Shown here in pieces: positions 27,146 through 34,622 of a stretch of 40,520 nt of DNA. Each line of letters begins with the position of its first letter. Position 1 is the stretch's first letter. The stretch is from Psychroflexus curvus (GTDB taxonomy: Bacteria; Bacteroidota; Bacteroidia; Flavobacteriales; Flavobacteriaceae), in assembly GCF_020164585.1 (NCBI RefSeq), contig NZ_JAIQZF010000011.1, positions 1 through 40,520 on the forward strand, in the 5' to 3' direction. The notes under the pieces are model-generated. The model saw only the letters and a list, made by a program, of their open reading frames with translations. It was not told the DNA's origin and ran no database searches. The translations under genes were made by a program, and so were the position numbers.

Positions 27146-27809
27146 AGTTTTAGTTCTGGCGCCACATGCAGACGATGAAGTGCTAGGTTGTGGAGCAACA
27201 ATATCAAAACATATAGAACAAGGTGATGAAGTTAAGATTGTAATTGCGACAAATGCAAGTAAAGGTGCACCTCAATTATTTACGGACTCCGATATAGATT
27301 TCGTTAGGAAAGAGGCGCTACAGGCTCACAACGCTTTAGGAATAAAGGAAACTATATTTATGGAATTTCCAGCACCTTCTCTAAATGCTTTTCCAGAGTA
27401 TAAAATCTCATTAGAGCTCTCAAAAGTGTTCTATAACTTTCGTCCAACACATTTGTATCTTCCTCACCCTGGTGATATTCACCAAGATCATAAAGCAATA
27501 TATAGAGCTGGTTTGGTTGCTGCAAGACCTCAGGGAAAATATAAAATAAATAATATCTATTGCTATGAGACTCTCTCTGAAACTGAATGGACTCCTTACC
27601 AAGAAAGACCTTTCGTACCCAATCATTTTGTCGATGTTAGTGATGTGTTTAAAAACAAGATTGAATCAATGAAGTGTTTTACATCTCAATTGAAAGAATT
27701 CCCTCATTCACGATCATTAGAAGCGCTGGAAGCCTTGGCAAAATATAGGGGTTCCACGATCGGTGTAAGTAGAGCGGAAGCTTTTTGTGTAGAAAGACAA
27801 ATATGTTAA
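27138..27809 (+). CDS. PIG-L family deacetylase
   Basis: A 223-residue zinc-dependent N-deacetylase of the PIG-L/LmbE family. The signature APHADDEVLG (8-17) gives zinc ligands His10 and Asp13 and the catalytic Asp12; the third ligand is in HPGDIHQDH (110-118). The substrate is probably an N-acetylated sugar, either nucleotide- or lipid-linked. It overlaps the formyltransferase-like gene by 8 bases, so the two most likely act in turn on the same amino group. A sugar-transferase remnant follows. Confidence 0.92.
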   Translation: MNKVLVLAPHADDEVLGCGATISKHIEQGDEVKIVIATNASKGAPQLFTDSDIDFVRKEALQAHNALGIKETIFMEFPAPSLNAFPEYKISLELSKVFYNFRPTHLYLPHPGDIHQDHKAIYRAGLVAARPQGKYKINNIYCYETLSETEWTPYQERPFVPNHFVDVSDVFKNKIESMKCFTSQLKEFPHSRSLEALEALAKYRGSTIGVSRAEAFCVERQIC

Positions 27810-27824
27810 AATAAAATTTTTTAA

Positions 27825-28055
27825 AAACGCCACCAGGTTAAACCAGGCATTACCGGCTGGGCACAGGTCAATGGACGAAATGCTATTTCCTGGGAAGATA
27901 AATTTAGATTGGATATTGAGTATGTCAGGAATCAAAGCTTTGCATTAGATATAAAAATCCTATTTTTAACTATAAAAAAAGTCTTTGTTTCAGAAGGTAT
28001 AAATCAGGCTGGGCAGGCTACAGCAGAAAAGTTTAAAGGGAATATAGAATCCTAA
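27825..28055 (+). pseudogene. C-terminal remnant of a second sugar transferase
   Basis: An open frame with no start codon encodes [20 protein letters not shown], then [20 protein letters not shown] and a tail ending NIES. This is the last third of a bacterial sugar transferase and lacks the KFRTM and DELPQ parts. It resembles, but is not identical to, the end of the intact gene at 25609 (KPGLTGLAQINGN). It lies 11 bases before the NeuD/PglD-like gene, the usual neighbour of such transferases in Flavobacteria, so the original gene order is still visible. Confidence 0.85.
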
Positions 28056-28066
28056 AAATAAAAACT

Positions 28067-28714
28067 ATGAAAGATAAAATAGCAATTATAGGAGCCGGAG
28101 GTTTTGGTCGTGAAGTAAAAATGTTGATAGATCAAATTAATGAAAACAAACCTAAGTATGATATTATCGGTTTCTATGATGATGATAAAAACTTGCCAAA
28201 TACTATTAATGGTTTGCCCTATCTAGGTTCAATTGATGATTTGACAAAAAGGGATGATAAAATATCAATAGCATTGGGTATTGGGATTTCTGATGTAAAA
28301 AAAAATATAATTAAACGATTAGAAAATTTTGAATTCAAATATCCTACTCTTATTCACCCGAATGTTTGGCTAGGTAAGGATGATGTTATCATAGGAAAAG
28401 GTTGTGTTATTTGCGCTAACGCAGTTGTCACCTGTAACATTATAATAAGAGATTTTGTGACTTTAAACTTGTCTTGTACAGTAGGTCATGATACTGAAAT
28501 TAAAAGCTTCTCATCTTTTATGCCTTCGGTAAACATTTCAGGAGAAGTAACTATTGAAGAAGGAGTTTATGTAGGCACAGGTGCAAAAATAATTAATCAG
28601 TTACAGATTGGAGAAAATACTATTGTTGGTGCAGGAGCCGTTGTTGCAAAATCCTTACCTGCAAATTGCACCGCTGTAGGGATTCCTGCAAAACCCATCA
28701 AGTTTCATTCTTAA
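28067..28714 (+). CDS. NeuD/PglD-like sugar O/N-acyltransferase
   Basis: A 215-residue protein with a small Rossmann-like N-terminal domain (IAIIGAGGFGREVKMLID, 4-21) and a left-handed beta-helix of hexapeptide repeats (about 95-205: 'VIIGKGCVICANAVVTCNI', 'GVYVGTGAKII', 'NTIVGAGAVVAKSLP'). TVGHDTEI (about 139-146) holds the histidine expected to be catalytic in PglD. It should acetylate or otherwise acylate an amino sugar or hydroxyl of the polymer precursor. It follows a broken sugar transferase and is followed by a broken cupin gene, so it may be left from an older version of the locus. Confidence 0.9.
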   Translation: MKDKIAIIGAGGFGREVKMLIDQINENKPKYDIIGFYDDDKNLPNTINGLPYLGSIDDLTKRDDKISIALGIGISDVKKNIIKRLENFEFKYPTLIHPNVWLGKDDVIIGKGCVICANAVVTCNIIIRDFVTLNLSCTVGHDTEIKSFSSFMPSVNISGEVTIEEGVYVGTGAKIINQLQIGENTIVGAGAVVAKSLPANCTAVGIPAKPIKFHS

Positions 28715-28799
28715 AACTGTTATTTGTCACTTTGCATGCCCGTCTCAAGCTTTGAATGAGTTTTTCGGCGATTGATGAATTTCACTTTTAGCATTATAA

Positions 28800-28961
28800 A
28801 AAGAATATGTCCTTAAAGCAGAGGATCACAACATCTTATTTATTCCTTCCGGCTATGTGTCCGCCATCAAACCGCTAAGCGGCAAGCCTACCCTCCAGGA
28901 TTCCCAAAACGACGATTACAGATTTGATAGTAGTATGTGGTATTATGATTCGTTTATGTAG
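28800..28961 (+). pseudogene. C-terminal remnant of a cupin sugar isomerase/epimerase (FdtA/RmlC-like)
   Basis: A 53-codon open frame without a start encodes EYVLKAEDHNILFIPSGYVS, AIKPL, then NDDYRF and ends WYYDSFM. The 'iP.GY…l' step and the 'DYRF…WYY' ending are typical of the C-terminal end of cupin sugar 3,4-ketoisomerase or epimerase-like proteins of polysaccharide loci. The front of the gene is gone: the 85 bases between the acyltransferase stop and this frame contain stops and no match I can recognise. Family assignment is from memory of such endings and is moderate. Confidence 0.6.
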
Positions 28962-29160
28962 TATCCTCCCCCCAGCCCCCTCCCAAGGAGGGGGAGAAAT
29001 ACCTCCCCCAGCCCCTTCCGCCGTCTTCGTCAAAGTCCATGTCTTTGTCACTTCCCCTAAAACGCCCTGCCGATTACACGAATAATCGTAGCGATTTACC
29101 AACAACCCGTAATAATGAACCCGTAATAACCAAACCCGTAACCCGTAATAATTCCGAGTT
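28962..29160. repeat. Intergenic repeats at the edge of the polysaccharide locus
   Basis: No gene. The content is 'cctccccccagccccctccc/aaggaggggg' units (28965-29025), then 'gtcttcgtcaaagtcc' words, 'cgattacacgaataatcg' words, and 'aacccgtaataacc' words leading into the array before the second four-helix-bundle gene. The same 'cgtcaaagtccatgtctttg' stretch is found near 32590. Confidence 0.7.
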
Positions 29161-29296
29161 AGTCGCTTGCGCTCCATTGCGAGTTAGCGCTACGCTTTAT
29201 TCCGAGTTAGTCGCTGCGCTCTATTGCGAGTTAACCCGCAACCCGCAATAAAAAAACCCGTAATAACCAAACCCGCAATAACCAACCCCAATAATA
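29161..29296 (+). repeat. 'gtcgcttgcgct / aacccgcaataacc' array, upstream copy
   Basis: Words agtcgcttgcgctccattgc, gagttagcgctacgctttat, gtcgctgcgctctattgcg, then aacccgcaacccgcaataa and acccgtaataacc, running up to the start codon. An almost identical array (one unit shorter) begins at the stop codon of the gene at 29683. Confidence 0.75.
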
Positions 29297-29683
29297 ATGA
29301 GTAAAATAAAATCATTTGAGGACTTAAAAGTGTGGCAGGATGCTCGTGAATTGAATAAAAAAATGTTTCAGATTTTGAAGGGTAAAGACGATAAAAATAC
29401 TGGCTTTCTGATCAATCATTTGTTCAAAACAAGCGGTAGCATAATGGATAATATTGCAGAGGGATTTGAGAGAAATGGTAATAAAGAGTTTAAACAATTT
29501 CTTTCAATTTCAAAAGGAAGTGCAGGTGAGCTGAGTTCACAATTATATAGAGCTTTAGATGCAGCAATTATTAATCAAGAAGAATTTAAAGAGCTTACAG
29601 ACATAACAAAATCAATTGGCAATCAACTTGGTTCATTTATGTCGTACTTAAAAACAACAAGTTACAAAGGCGGGAAATTTTAA
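29297..29683 (+). CDS. Four-helix-bundle protein (23S rRNA intervening-sequence protein family), second copy
   Basis: A 128-residue relative of the protein at 22041, in the same S23/IVP family but only distantly similar. It has FEDLKVWQDARELNKKMF (7-24), FKTSGSIMDNIAEGFERNG (about 47-65) and GSAGELSSQLYRAL (about 77-90). Function unknown. It sits alone in repeat sequence and is bracketed by direct copies of a word array that is different from the one around the first copy. Its stop codon touches the downstream array. Confidence 0.88.
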   Translation: MSKIKSFEDLKVWQDARELNKKMFQILKGKDDKNTGFLINHLFKTSGSIMDNIAEGFERNGNKEFKQFLSISKGSAGELSSQLYRALDAAIINQEEFKELTDITKSIGNQLGSFMSYLKTTSYKGGKF

Positions 29684-29769
29684 GTCGCTTGCGCTTTATT
29701 GCGAGTTTGTCGCTGCGCTCTATTCCGAGTTAACCCGCAACCCGCAATAAAAAACCCGTAATAACCAAC
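29683..29769 (+). repeat. 'gtcgcttgcgct / aacccgcaataacc' array, downstream copy
   Basis: agtcgcttgcgctttattgc, gtcgctgcgctctattccg, aacccgcaacccgcaataa, acccgtaataacc: direct copy of 29161-29273. The first base is the last base of the stop codon. Confidence 0.75.
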
Positions 29770-29820
29770 CAGTTTGTTTGAAAGCTTTTAAATGAACTCA
29801 GAGTGCATTAAAATAAATTT

Positions 29821-29851
29821 AAATAAACTAAATAAATGAATTTGTTTATTT
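29821..29851. promoter_or_regulatory. Inverted repeat upstream of the AbiEi fragment
   Basis: AAATAAAC (29821-29828) and GTTTATTT (29844-29851) form a perfect 8-base inverted repeat just before the AbiEi-like frame. A nearby direct repeat (aaatgaact-agagt at about 29791 and 29861) is also seen. AbiEi antitoxins are known to bind inverted repeats in their own promoter, so this may be the old operator. Confidence 0.4.
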
Positions 29852-29870
29852 TAGCATATAAAAATGAACT

Positions 29871-30062
29871 ATGAGTACCGTTAAACCATCCAAAATAAAC
29901 AGGTTGTTAAAATTACAGCCATCCGGAGTTGTGTTAATTAGTAGTTGGCTAGTGGAGCAAGGCTACAGTCCAGAATTACTCAGGAAGTACCGTAATAGTA
30001 ATTGGTTAACAACCATAGGAACTGGAGCAATGATAAGGGAAAATGACCAATTAGTATATTAA
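29871..30062 (+). pseudogene. Truncated AbiEi-type antitoxin (N-terminal fragment)
   Basis: A 63-codon frame: KINRLLKLQPSGVVLISSWL (about 8-27), VEQGYSPELLRKYRNSNWL (about 28-46), IGTGAMIREND. This matches the N-terminal winged-helix part of the type IV antitoxin AbiEi (AbiEi_3_N), which normally continues for about 130-200 further residues. Here the frame stops after DQLVY, exactly where a dispersed repeat (30046-30096) begins. No AbiEii toxin gene follows. A short functional DNA-binding peptide cannot be excluded. Confidence 0.75.
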
Positions 30063-30096
30063 CCAAAACGGTCAACGCTATTTAGGGAAGGTCATT
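30046..30096 (+). repeat. 'aattagtatattaaccaaaacggtc' dispersed repeat, copy 1
   Basis: Shared core: aattag-atattaa-caaaacggtc, then gctatttagggaaggtcatt. Other copies end at about 32466, 34157, 35985, 38451 and 40250. This copy forms the 3' end of the AbiEi fragment. Confidence 0.75.
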
Positions 30097-30158
30097 CCTC
30101 TTTGTTCTATGTTCTTTTCTCCATTTTCTAACATCTGGAATCTAATATCTACTCCCCA

Positions 30159-30635
30159 TTCCATCTCAACTCTACTTCGACTGCGCTCATTACAGGCAAT
30201 TCCATATTAAAACAATTGGAATTAAAGTGAAGAGTAAAGAATCTAGATTTTTTCATTATTAATAGGTAAGAATTTAAAACTGGCCTACTTTTTATGGATG
30301 TAAAAAAACAAGAAAGTAGTGAAGTAAGGGTGAAGGAGCAATGCCTTAGTGAAACGGTTGGCATTGCGTGGAGGAACTGCTTTTGTAGTTTTTAAAGACA
30401 TAAAAATAAGCCTAGTCTCCAAGGCTTTGGGGATTGGTTCTCCCGATAGCTATCGGGATTGGGCGATGCAAATCGAGGCACGAGATTCATGAACACTTAA
30501 AATAATAATAACGAGGGTGAACTAAAAAAGAATGGAAGTTTCAATTAAAATTAAAGGCATTAAATTAATATTATCAAAAAATAAAAAGATCCCTCGTCGA
30601 AGCAAAAAAAAACTTCTCTCTCGGGATGACAGTAG
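30159..30635 (+). repeat. 480-bp repeat core with hairpins, copy 1
   Basis: Shared with 35300-35767 and 37770-38243. In order: ccatctc-actctacttcga, an inverted repeat aattcca…tggaatt, ctggcctac, a 33-codon frame, four hairpins, ggtgaactaaaaaagaatg, and a terminal cgtcgaagc…cttctctctcgggatgacag. Copy 1 differs by base changes that lie in loops or give G·T pairs. It lies upstream of ATPase gene 1. No protein-coding gene lies between 30063 and 30936; other content is 'tctaatatct' words and 'gtcttcgtcaatgac' words. Confidence 0.75.
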
Positions 30636-30835
30636 AAATGGTCATTTCGATACGTTTTGATTATCATCAAAACACCTGGCTTTGCCAAGTAAAAAAGTAA
30701 ATTCCTCCCCCGGCCCCTTCCGCCTCAGGCGGAGAGTTTGTTCGATGGCTTGATGTTTTCGTTTGGTCTTTGTCTTCGTCAATGACTTCGTCAAAGTTAA
30801 CGTCTTCGTCACTGCCAACAGCCAACAACAAATTT

Positions 30836-30896
30836 CTTAAATCTGCACAAAAAAAACCCTTAAAACTGCACAATGAAAATGCTTAAATTTGCACAA
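30836..30896 (+). promoter_or_regulatory. Three 23-bp iterons at the promoter of ATPase gene 1
   Basis: The 15-base core CTTAAANNTGCACAA occurs at 30836, 30859 and 30882, exactly 23 bases apart. Only the two N positions vary. The third copy covers the TTTG (-33) promoter element. The motif is seen nowhere else in the window that I could find. Confidence 0.8.
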
Positions 30897-30918
30897 ATTA
30901 ATTTTTAAATTACTTTTG
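30888..30918 (+). promoter_or_regulatory. Promoter of ATPase gene 1
   Basis: TTTG (30888-30891), 19 bases, TACTTTTG (30911-30918): an ideal Bacteroidota promoter. Transcription should start near 30925, so translation most likely starts at the ATG at 30937. Confidence 0.75.
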
Positions 30919-30936
30919 TATAACAAATTAAATGTC

Positions 30937-32190
30937 ATGGGTTATGTAAAAAGATTGGTTGAAGATGACTTAGTATCAAAGATGTCAGCTTCTGGGGCCT
31001 TATTAATTAAAGGACCTAAATCTTGCGGGAAAACTGAAACGGCAACTCAATATGCGAAAAGTATTCTGAAAATGGATCGAGACCCACAAGTTTCGGTCAT
31101 GATGAGAACCAATCCACAGTTATTATTGGAAGGAGAAACTCCAAGATTGATTGATGAATGGCAAGAGCAACCAGAACTATGGAATTATGTGAGGCATGAA
31201 GTCGATCAACGGAAGACTAAAGGCGTATTTATACTTACAGGGTCTGCCAATCCACCTGAAAATGTGAAGCTTCATAGTGGTGCCGGACGCTTTACCGTCT
31301 TGCAAATGGACACGATGACCTGGCAAGAATTAGGATACTCCACAGGAAATGTAAAAGTCTCGGATTTGCTTAGTGGAACTGTAAATGACTATTATGAACC
31401 AGCTATTTCATTGGAATATATTGTTGACAGAATATGCATAGGGGGGTGGCCTACGCTCATTGATTCTGGGCTAAAAGAGGCTTTGAATATGAACCGGGCT
31501 TATATTGATTTGCTTTGCGAGGTGGACATAAGTCAGGTATCAGGCGTGAAGCGTAATCCTCATAAAGTAAGAAGTTTATTGCGCTCTCTCTCCAGAAATA
31601 TCGCAACTTTAGTCGATAATAAGACCTTAGGAAAAGACGTTCAACTAAATGAAAATAACGAATTATCAAGAAATACACTTTCCGATTACTTGAATGCCTT
31701 GTCCAAATTAATGATTCTCTTTGAGCAACCGGCTTTTAACCCTCATATTCGTTCAGCTGCCTCTTTACGTAAATCCCCCAAAAGACATTTATGCGATCCT
31801 TCTTTAGCAGTTGCTGTTTTGGGTTTGGGAAAAGAATCATTGATGAAAGATCTTAACTATACAGGGTTTCTGTTCGAATCATTAGCCATACACGAATTGA
31901 ATGTATATGCAAAAGCAAATGATGCTACAGTATACCACTACAATGATTCTTATGGCTATGAAGTAGATGCTATCGTGCAGAAACGCAATGGAGATTATGC
32001 AGCATTTGAAATCAAACTAGGTGTAGGTTATATTGATGAAGCAGCAGAAAATCTTAAAAAGTTTGAAGCTAATATTGACTCAGGAAAAATGGAAATTCCA
32101 AAATCATTAAATATCATTACGGGAACAGGCATGAGTTACCGACGTCCCGACGGAATCAATGTTATTTCATTAGTTTCACTTGGGAAATAG
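30937..32190 (+). CDS. AAA ATPase with DUF4143 domain (ATPase 1)
   Basis: A 417-residue protein. The ATP-binding part has Walker A GPKSCGKT (26-33) and the acidic Walker B-type segment LIDEWQE (70-76), followed by FILTGSANPP (sensor 1, about 103-112). The middle part is a winged-helix-type region (LSRNTLSDYLNALSKL, about 248-263). The C-terminal DUF4143/PD-(D/E)XK-like part has YGYEVDAIVQKRNGDYAAFE then IKLG (about 349-373), with Asp and E-x-K in the pattern of an intact nuclease site. A longer frame starts at 30889, but that would overlap the promoter. Function is unknown; predicted nucleic-acid-binding ATPase, cytoplasmic. It is monocistronic and carries three iterons at its promoter. Confidence 0.88.
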   Translation: MGYVKRLVEDDLVSKMSASGALLIKGPKSCGKTETATQYAKSILKMDRDPQVSVMMRTNPQLLLEGETPRLIDEWQEQPELWNYVRHEVDQRKTKGVFILTGSANPPENVKLHSGAGRFTVLQMDTMTWQELGYSTGNVKVSDLLSGTVNDYYEPAISLEYIVDRICIGGWPTLIDSGLKEALNMNRAYIDLLCEVDISQVSGVKRNPHKVRSLLRSLSRNIATLVDNKTLGKDVQLNENNELSRNTLSDYLNALSKLMILFEQPAFNPHIRSAASLRKSPKRHLCDPSLAVAVLGLGKESLMKDLNYTGFLFESLAIHELNVYAKANDATVYHYNDSYGYEVDAIVQKRNGDYAAFEIKLGVGYIDEAAENLKKFEANIDSGKMEIPKSLNIITGTGMSYRRPDGINVISLVSLGK

Positions 32191-32721
32191 CTTGATCGAT
32201 CAGTGATTTATAGTTACAATACATAAAATACCCCACCTTGTTATTGTTTGCGTTTCGTGACACCTGATCGGCCAATGCAAACCCAACTCAGCAGAACTAT
32301 CGAGAACCGTCCCAATCCTGATATAGCCAGGAATTGCAATCGAACAGCAAACCTGAGTTGAGTAGTTATTGAGTCTTTGAGTTTTTGAGTGGTGAGTATA
32401 GAATTATGAAAATAAACAATTAGCATATTAAGCAAAACGGTCAACCTATATCAGGGAATGACATTATACTTACTACTTTTTACTTACTATTTTGTACTTT
32501 TAATATTTACTATTTTACTTCTACTATCGTTTTCGTCACTGCCAAGCCATTCCCCCTTTGGGGGCTAGGGGGAAGCCAACAGCCAGTTTCCAACGTCTTC
32601 GTCAAAGTCCATGTCTTTGTCACTTCCCCTAAAACGCCTCGCCGATTATACCACTATGCGATTACACGATTGCACGAAAAATCACTACAAAACCTTTAAG
32701 TAAATCAAAGTATTTAGGCTT
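32191..32721. repeat. Gene-free repeat region between ATPase 1 and ATPase 2
   Basis: No gene. After about 130 bases of unassigned sequence it holds a copy of the 'aacctgagttgag … aattagcatattaagcaaaacggtc' module (32346-32466), 'ttactatttac/tacttctac' words, the palindromic ccattccccctttgggggc unit (about 32554), 'gtcttcgtcaaagtc' words and 'cgattataccactatgcg' words. Confidence 0.7.
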
Positions 32722-32776
32722 ATAACCATAAAAATTAAATAAATAACCATATTTTTACGCCCATAACCTTAAAAAT
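32722..32776 (+). promoter_or_regulatory. Three iterons directly before ATPase gene 2
   Basis: ATAACCATAAAAAT (32722), ATAACCATATTTTT (32743) and ATAACCTTAAAAAT (32763) lie 21 and 20 bases apart; the last ends at the base before the start codon. TATTTTTA at 32750-32757, within the second copy, is a likely -7 element. Confidence 0.7.
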
Positions 32777-33991
32777 ATGATTTCACGTTCAGGATATATA
32801 GAGGCCATTAAGCCATTTATTGGTAGGCCACAGATTAAAATTATTACTGGCATTAGACGTTCAGGCAAATCCACAGTGTTGCAGTTGCTTAAAAATGAAC
32901 TGTTGACAAGGGGAGTGGAACAAGAGCATATCATTTTTATTAATCTGGAGAGTTTTAGATACGCAGACCTATTGGAAGCATCAAAACTGTATCAATTTAT
33001 AAGTAATCAAATTCAACAAGAAAAAAAATACTACTTACTTTTAGATGAAATCCAGAAAGTAAAAGATTGGGAAAAAGCAGTTAATTCCTTTTTAGTTGAT
33101 TTTGATGTAGACATCTATCTTACAGGTTCTAATTCACATTTACTTTCATCAGAATTAGCCACCTATTTGGCAGGGCGGTACGTTGAAATTCCGATTTTTA
33201 CCTTGTCATTCCAGGAATATTTACACTTTAGAAAGCATTATTTTTCGGAGGCTAAAAATACAGGAAATCAATTTTTAGAGTATCTACGGAAAGGGGGGTT
33301 TCCTGTAATTCATACCTTAGATTATTCGGAGGAATCTGCTTACAAGGTCGTTTACGATATTTACTCATCTGTGATTCTTAGAGATACAGTACAACGCTAT
33401 AAGATAAGAGATGTGGAGCTATTAGAGCGGGTGATTAGATATGCTTTCGACAATATTGGTAACACATTTTCGGGTAAAAATATAGCCGATTACTTCAAAA
33501 GTCAGAAACGCAAAATAGATATCAATACGGTTTATAATTATTTAAACGCCTTGGTGGGAGCCTTTATTTTGCATCGTGTTCCGCGTTATGACGTAAAAGG
33601 AAAAGAAATCCTTAAAACCCAAGAAAAGTTTTACGTCAGTGACATTTCTTTGATTTATGCAACTATGGGAAATCGCGACAGAATGATTGCAGGGATACTA
33701 GAAAACATCGTGTTTTTAGAGCTTAAAAGAAGAGGATTCAAGGTTTATATTGGCAAGTTAGACCATAAAGAAATTGATTTTGTAGCCGAAAAAAATAACC
33801 GTAAAATTTACTTACAAGTTGCTTATAAACTGGAGAGTGAAGACACCGTAGAAAGGGAGTTTGGAAACTTATTGGCTATCAAAGACCACTATCCCAAATA
33901 TGTTGTAACTATGGATGACTTCTGGAAAGATACTATTGAAGGAGTTCAGCATTTATACATCACCGATTTTTTGTTATCGAAAGAGCTATAA
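32777..33991 (+). CDS. AAA ATPase with DUF4143 domain (ATPase 2)
   Basis: A 404-residue protein of the AAA_14 plus DUF4143 class. Walker A is GIRRSGKST (25-33), Walker B LLLDEIQ (87-93, Asp90-Glu91), sensor 1 IYLTGSNSHLLS (about 114-125), and a domain-boundary Arg-rich loop LAGRYVEIPIFTLSFQEYL (about 133-151) that is typical of this family. The winged-helix part includes NTVYNYLNALVGAFILHRV (about 252-270). In the C-terminal nuclease-like part, GKLDHKEIDFVAEKN (about 331-345) keeps the Asp, but the E-x-K position is QVA, so it is probably not an active nuclease. It is not closely similar to ATPases 1, 3 or 4. Confidence 0.9.
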   Translation: MISRSGYIEAIKPFIGRPQIKIITGIRRSGKSTVLQLLKNELLTRGVEQEHIIFINLESFRYADLLEASKLYQFISNQIQQEKKYYLLLDEIQKVKDWEKAVNSFLVDFDVDIYLTGSNSHLLSSELATYLAGRYVEIPIFTLSFQEYLHFRKHYFSEAKNTGNQFLEYLRKGGFPVIHTLDYSEESAYKVVYDIYSSVILRDTVQRYKIRDVELLERVIRYAFDNIGNTFSGKNIADYFKSQKRKIDINTVYNYLNALVGAFILHRVPRYDVKGKEILKTQEKFYVSDISLIYATMGNRDRMIAGILENIVFLELKRRGFKVYIGKLDHKEIDFVAEKNNRKIYLQVAYKLESEDTVEREFGNLLAIKDHYPKYVVTMDDFWKDTIEGVQHLYITDFLLSKEL

Positions 33992-34412
33992 TGATAGAAA
34001 ACTGAGATGTGTGTTTTGCCAGTAGACCAGCCCGCCTGACTGACGCTAGTCGGGCAGGTTGAGTAGTCTTTGAGTGGTGAGTGGTGAGTATTGAATTATG
34101 AAAATAACCAATTAGTATATTAACCAAAACGGTCAACGCTATTTAGGGAAGGTCATTATACTTACTACTTTGTACTTCTAATATTTACTATTTAACTTCT
34201 ACTATCATTTTCGTCACTATCAATCCATTCCCCCTTCGGGGCTAGGGGGCGCTTTATGTTCTTTTCTCCATTTTCTAACATCTAGAATCTAGAATCTAAC
34301 ATCTACCAAAAGATCCCCTTCGGGGGCTAGGGGGCTCCCACCAGTCAAAGATCAAGCGTACTAAGATTTTGGAAAAATAAAATATGTAACTTTGTAACTA
34401 AAGTCATATGAA
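33992..34412. repeat. Gene-free repeat region before the toxin-antitoxin pair
   Basis: Holds a REP-like palindrome at 34031-34058, a copy of the 'aattagtatattaaccaaaacggtc' repeat (34081-34157), 'tacttctaatatttac' words, two ccccttcggggctaggggg units (about 34228 and 34315) and 'taacatctagaatct' words. TAACTTTG at 34387-34394 is a good -7 element for the antitoxin gene. Confidence 0.7.
34031..34058. repeat. REP-like imperfect palindrome, copy 3
   Basis: Same sequence and orientation as 336-363, lying 40 bases after the stop of ATPase 2. Confidence 0.7.
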
Positions 34413-34622
34413 ATGGAAACAATTATCATACAAACAGACCCTAAAAAGTCCAAAGCCATAAAGCAGTTTTTAAAAGCCTTTGGCGTAAGGTTTGAAACCG
34501 AAAAATCGCCATACGACCTCACTTTTGTAAAAAAGATTAAAGAACGTACTCAAAGTGTAGAAGCAGGGAATACCCTAACAGTTGATCCAAATAACTTATG
34601 GGAAAGTTTAGGATTAAAGTAG
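34413..34622 (+). CDS. Antitoxin, DUF2683-like
   Basis: A 69-residue protein: IIIQTDPKKSKAIKQFLKAF (4-23), GVRFETEKSPYD, then a short helical tail. This matches the small DUF2683-type antitoxins that precede YoeB-like toxins in Bacteroidota. The first half would bind DNA or support dimerisation, and the tail the toxin. It overlaps the toxin gene by 25 bases, the usual coupling of a toxin-antitoxin pair. A -7 element TAACTTTG lies 19 bases before the start codon. Confidence 0.8.
   Translation: METIIIQTDPKKSKAIKQFLKAFGVRFETEKSPYDLTFVKKIKERTQSVEAGNTLTVDPNNLWESLGLK

Noticed and set aside
29039-29251. A 70-codon open frame before the second four-helix-bundle gene
   Set aside because: It consists almost wholly of repeat words (cgattacacg, aacccgtaataacc, gtcgcttgcgct) and has no protein-like pattern.
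29101-29280. Possible CRISPR array from regularly recurring aacccgtaataacc words
   Set aside because: Units are short and degenerate, spacers are not unique sequences of constant length, and no cas genes are in the window.
30836-30896. Iterons as part of a replication origin
   Set aside because: There are only three units, directly on a promoter, and there is no Rep gene, DnaA-box cluster or AT-rich unwinding region that I could recognise.
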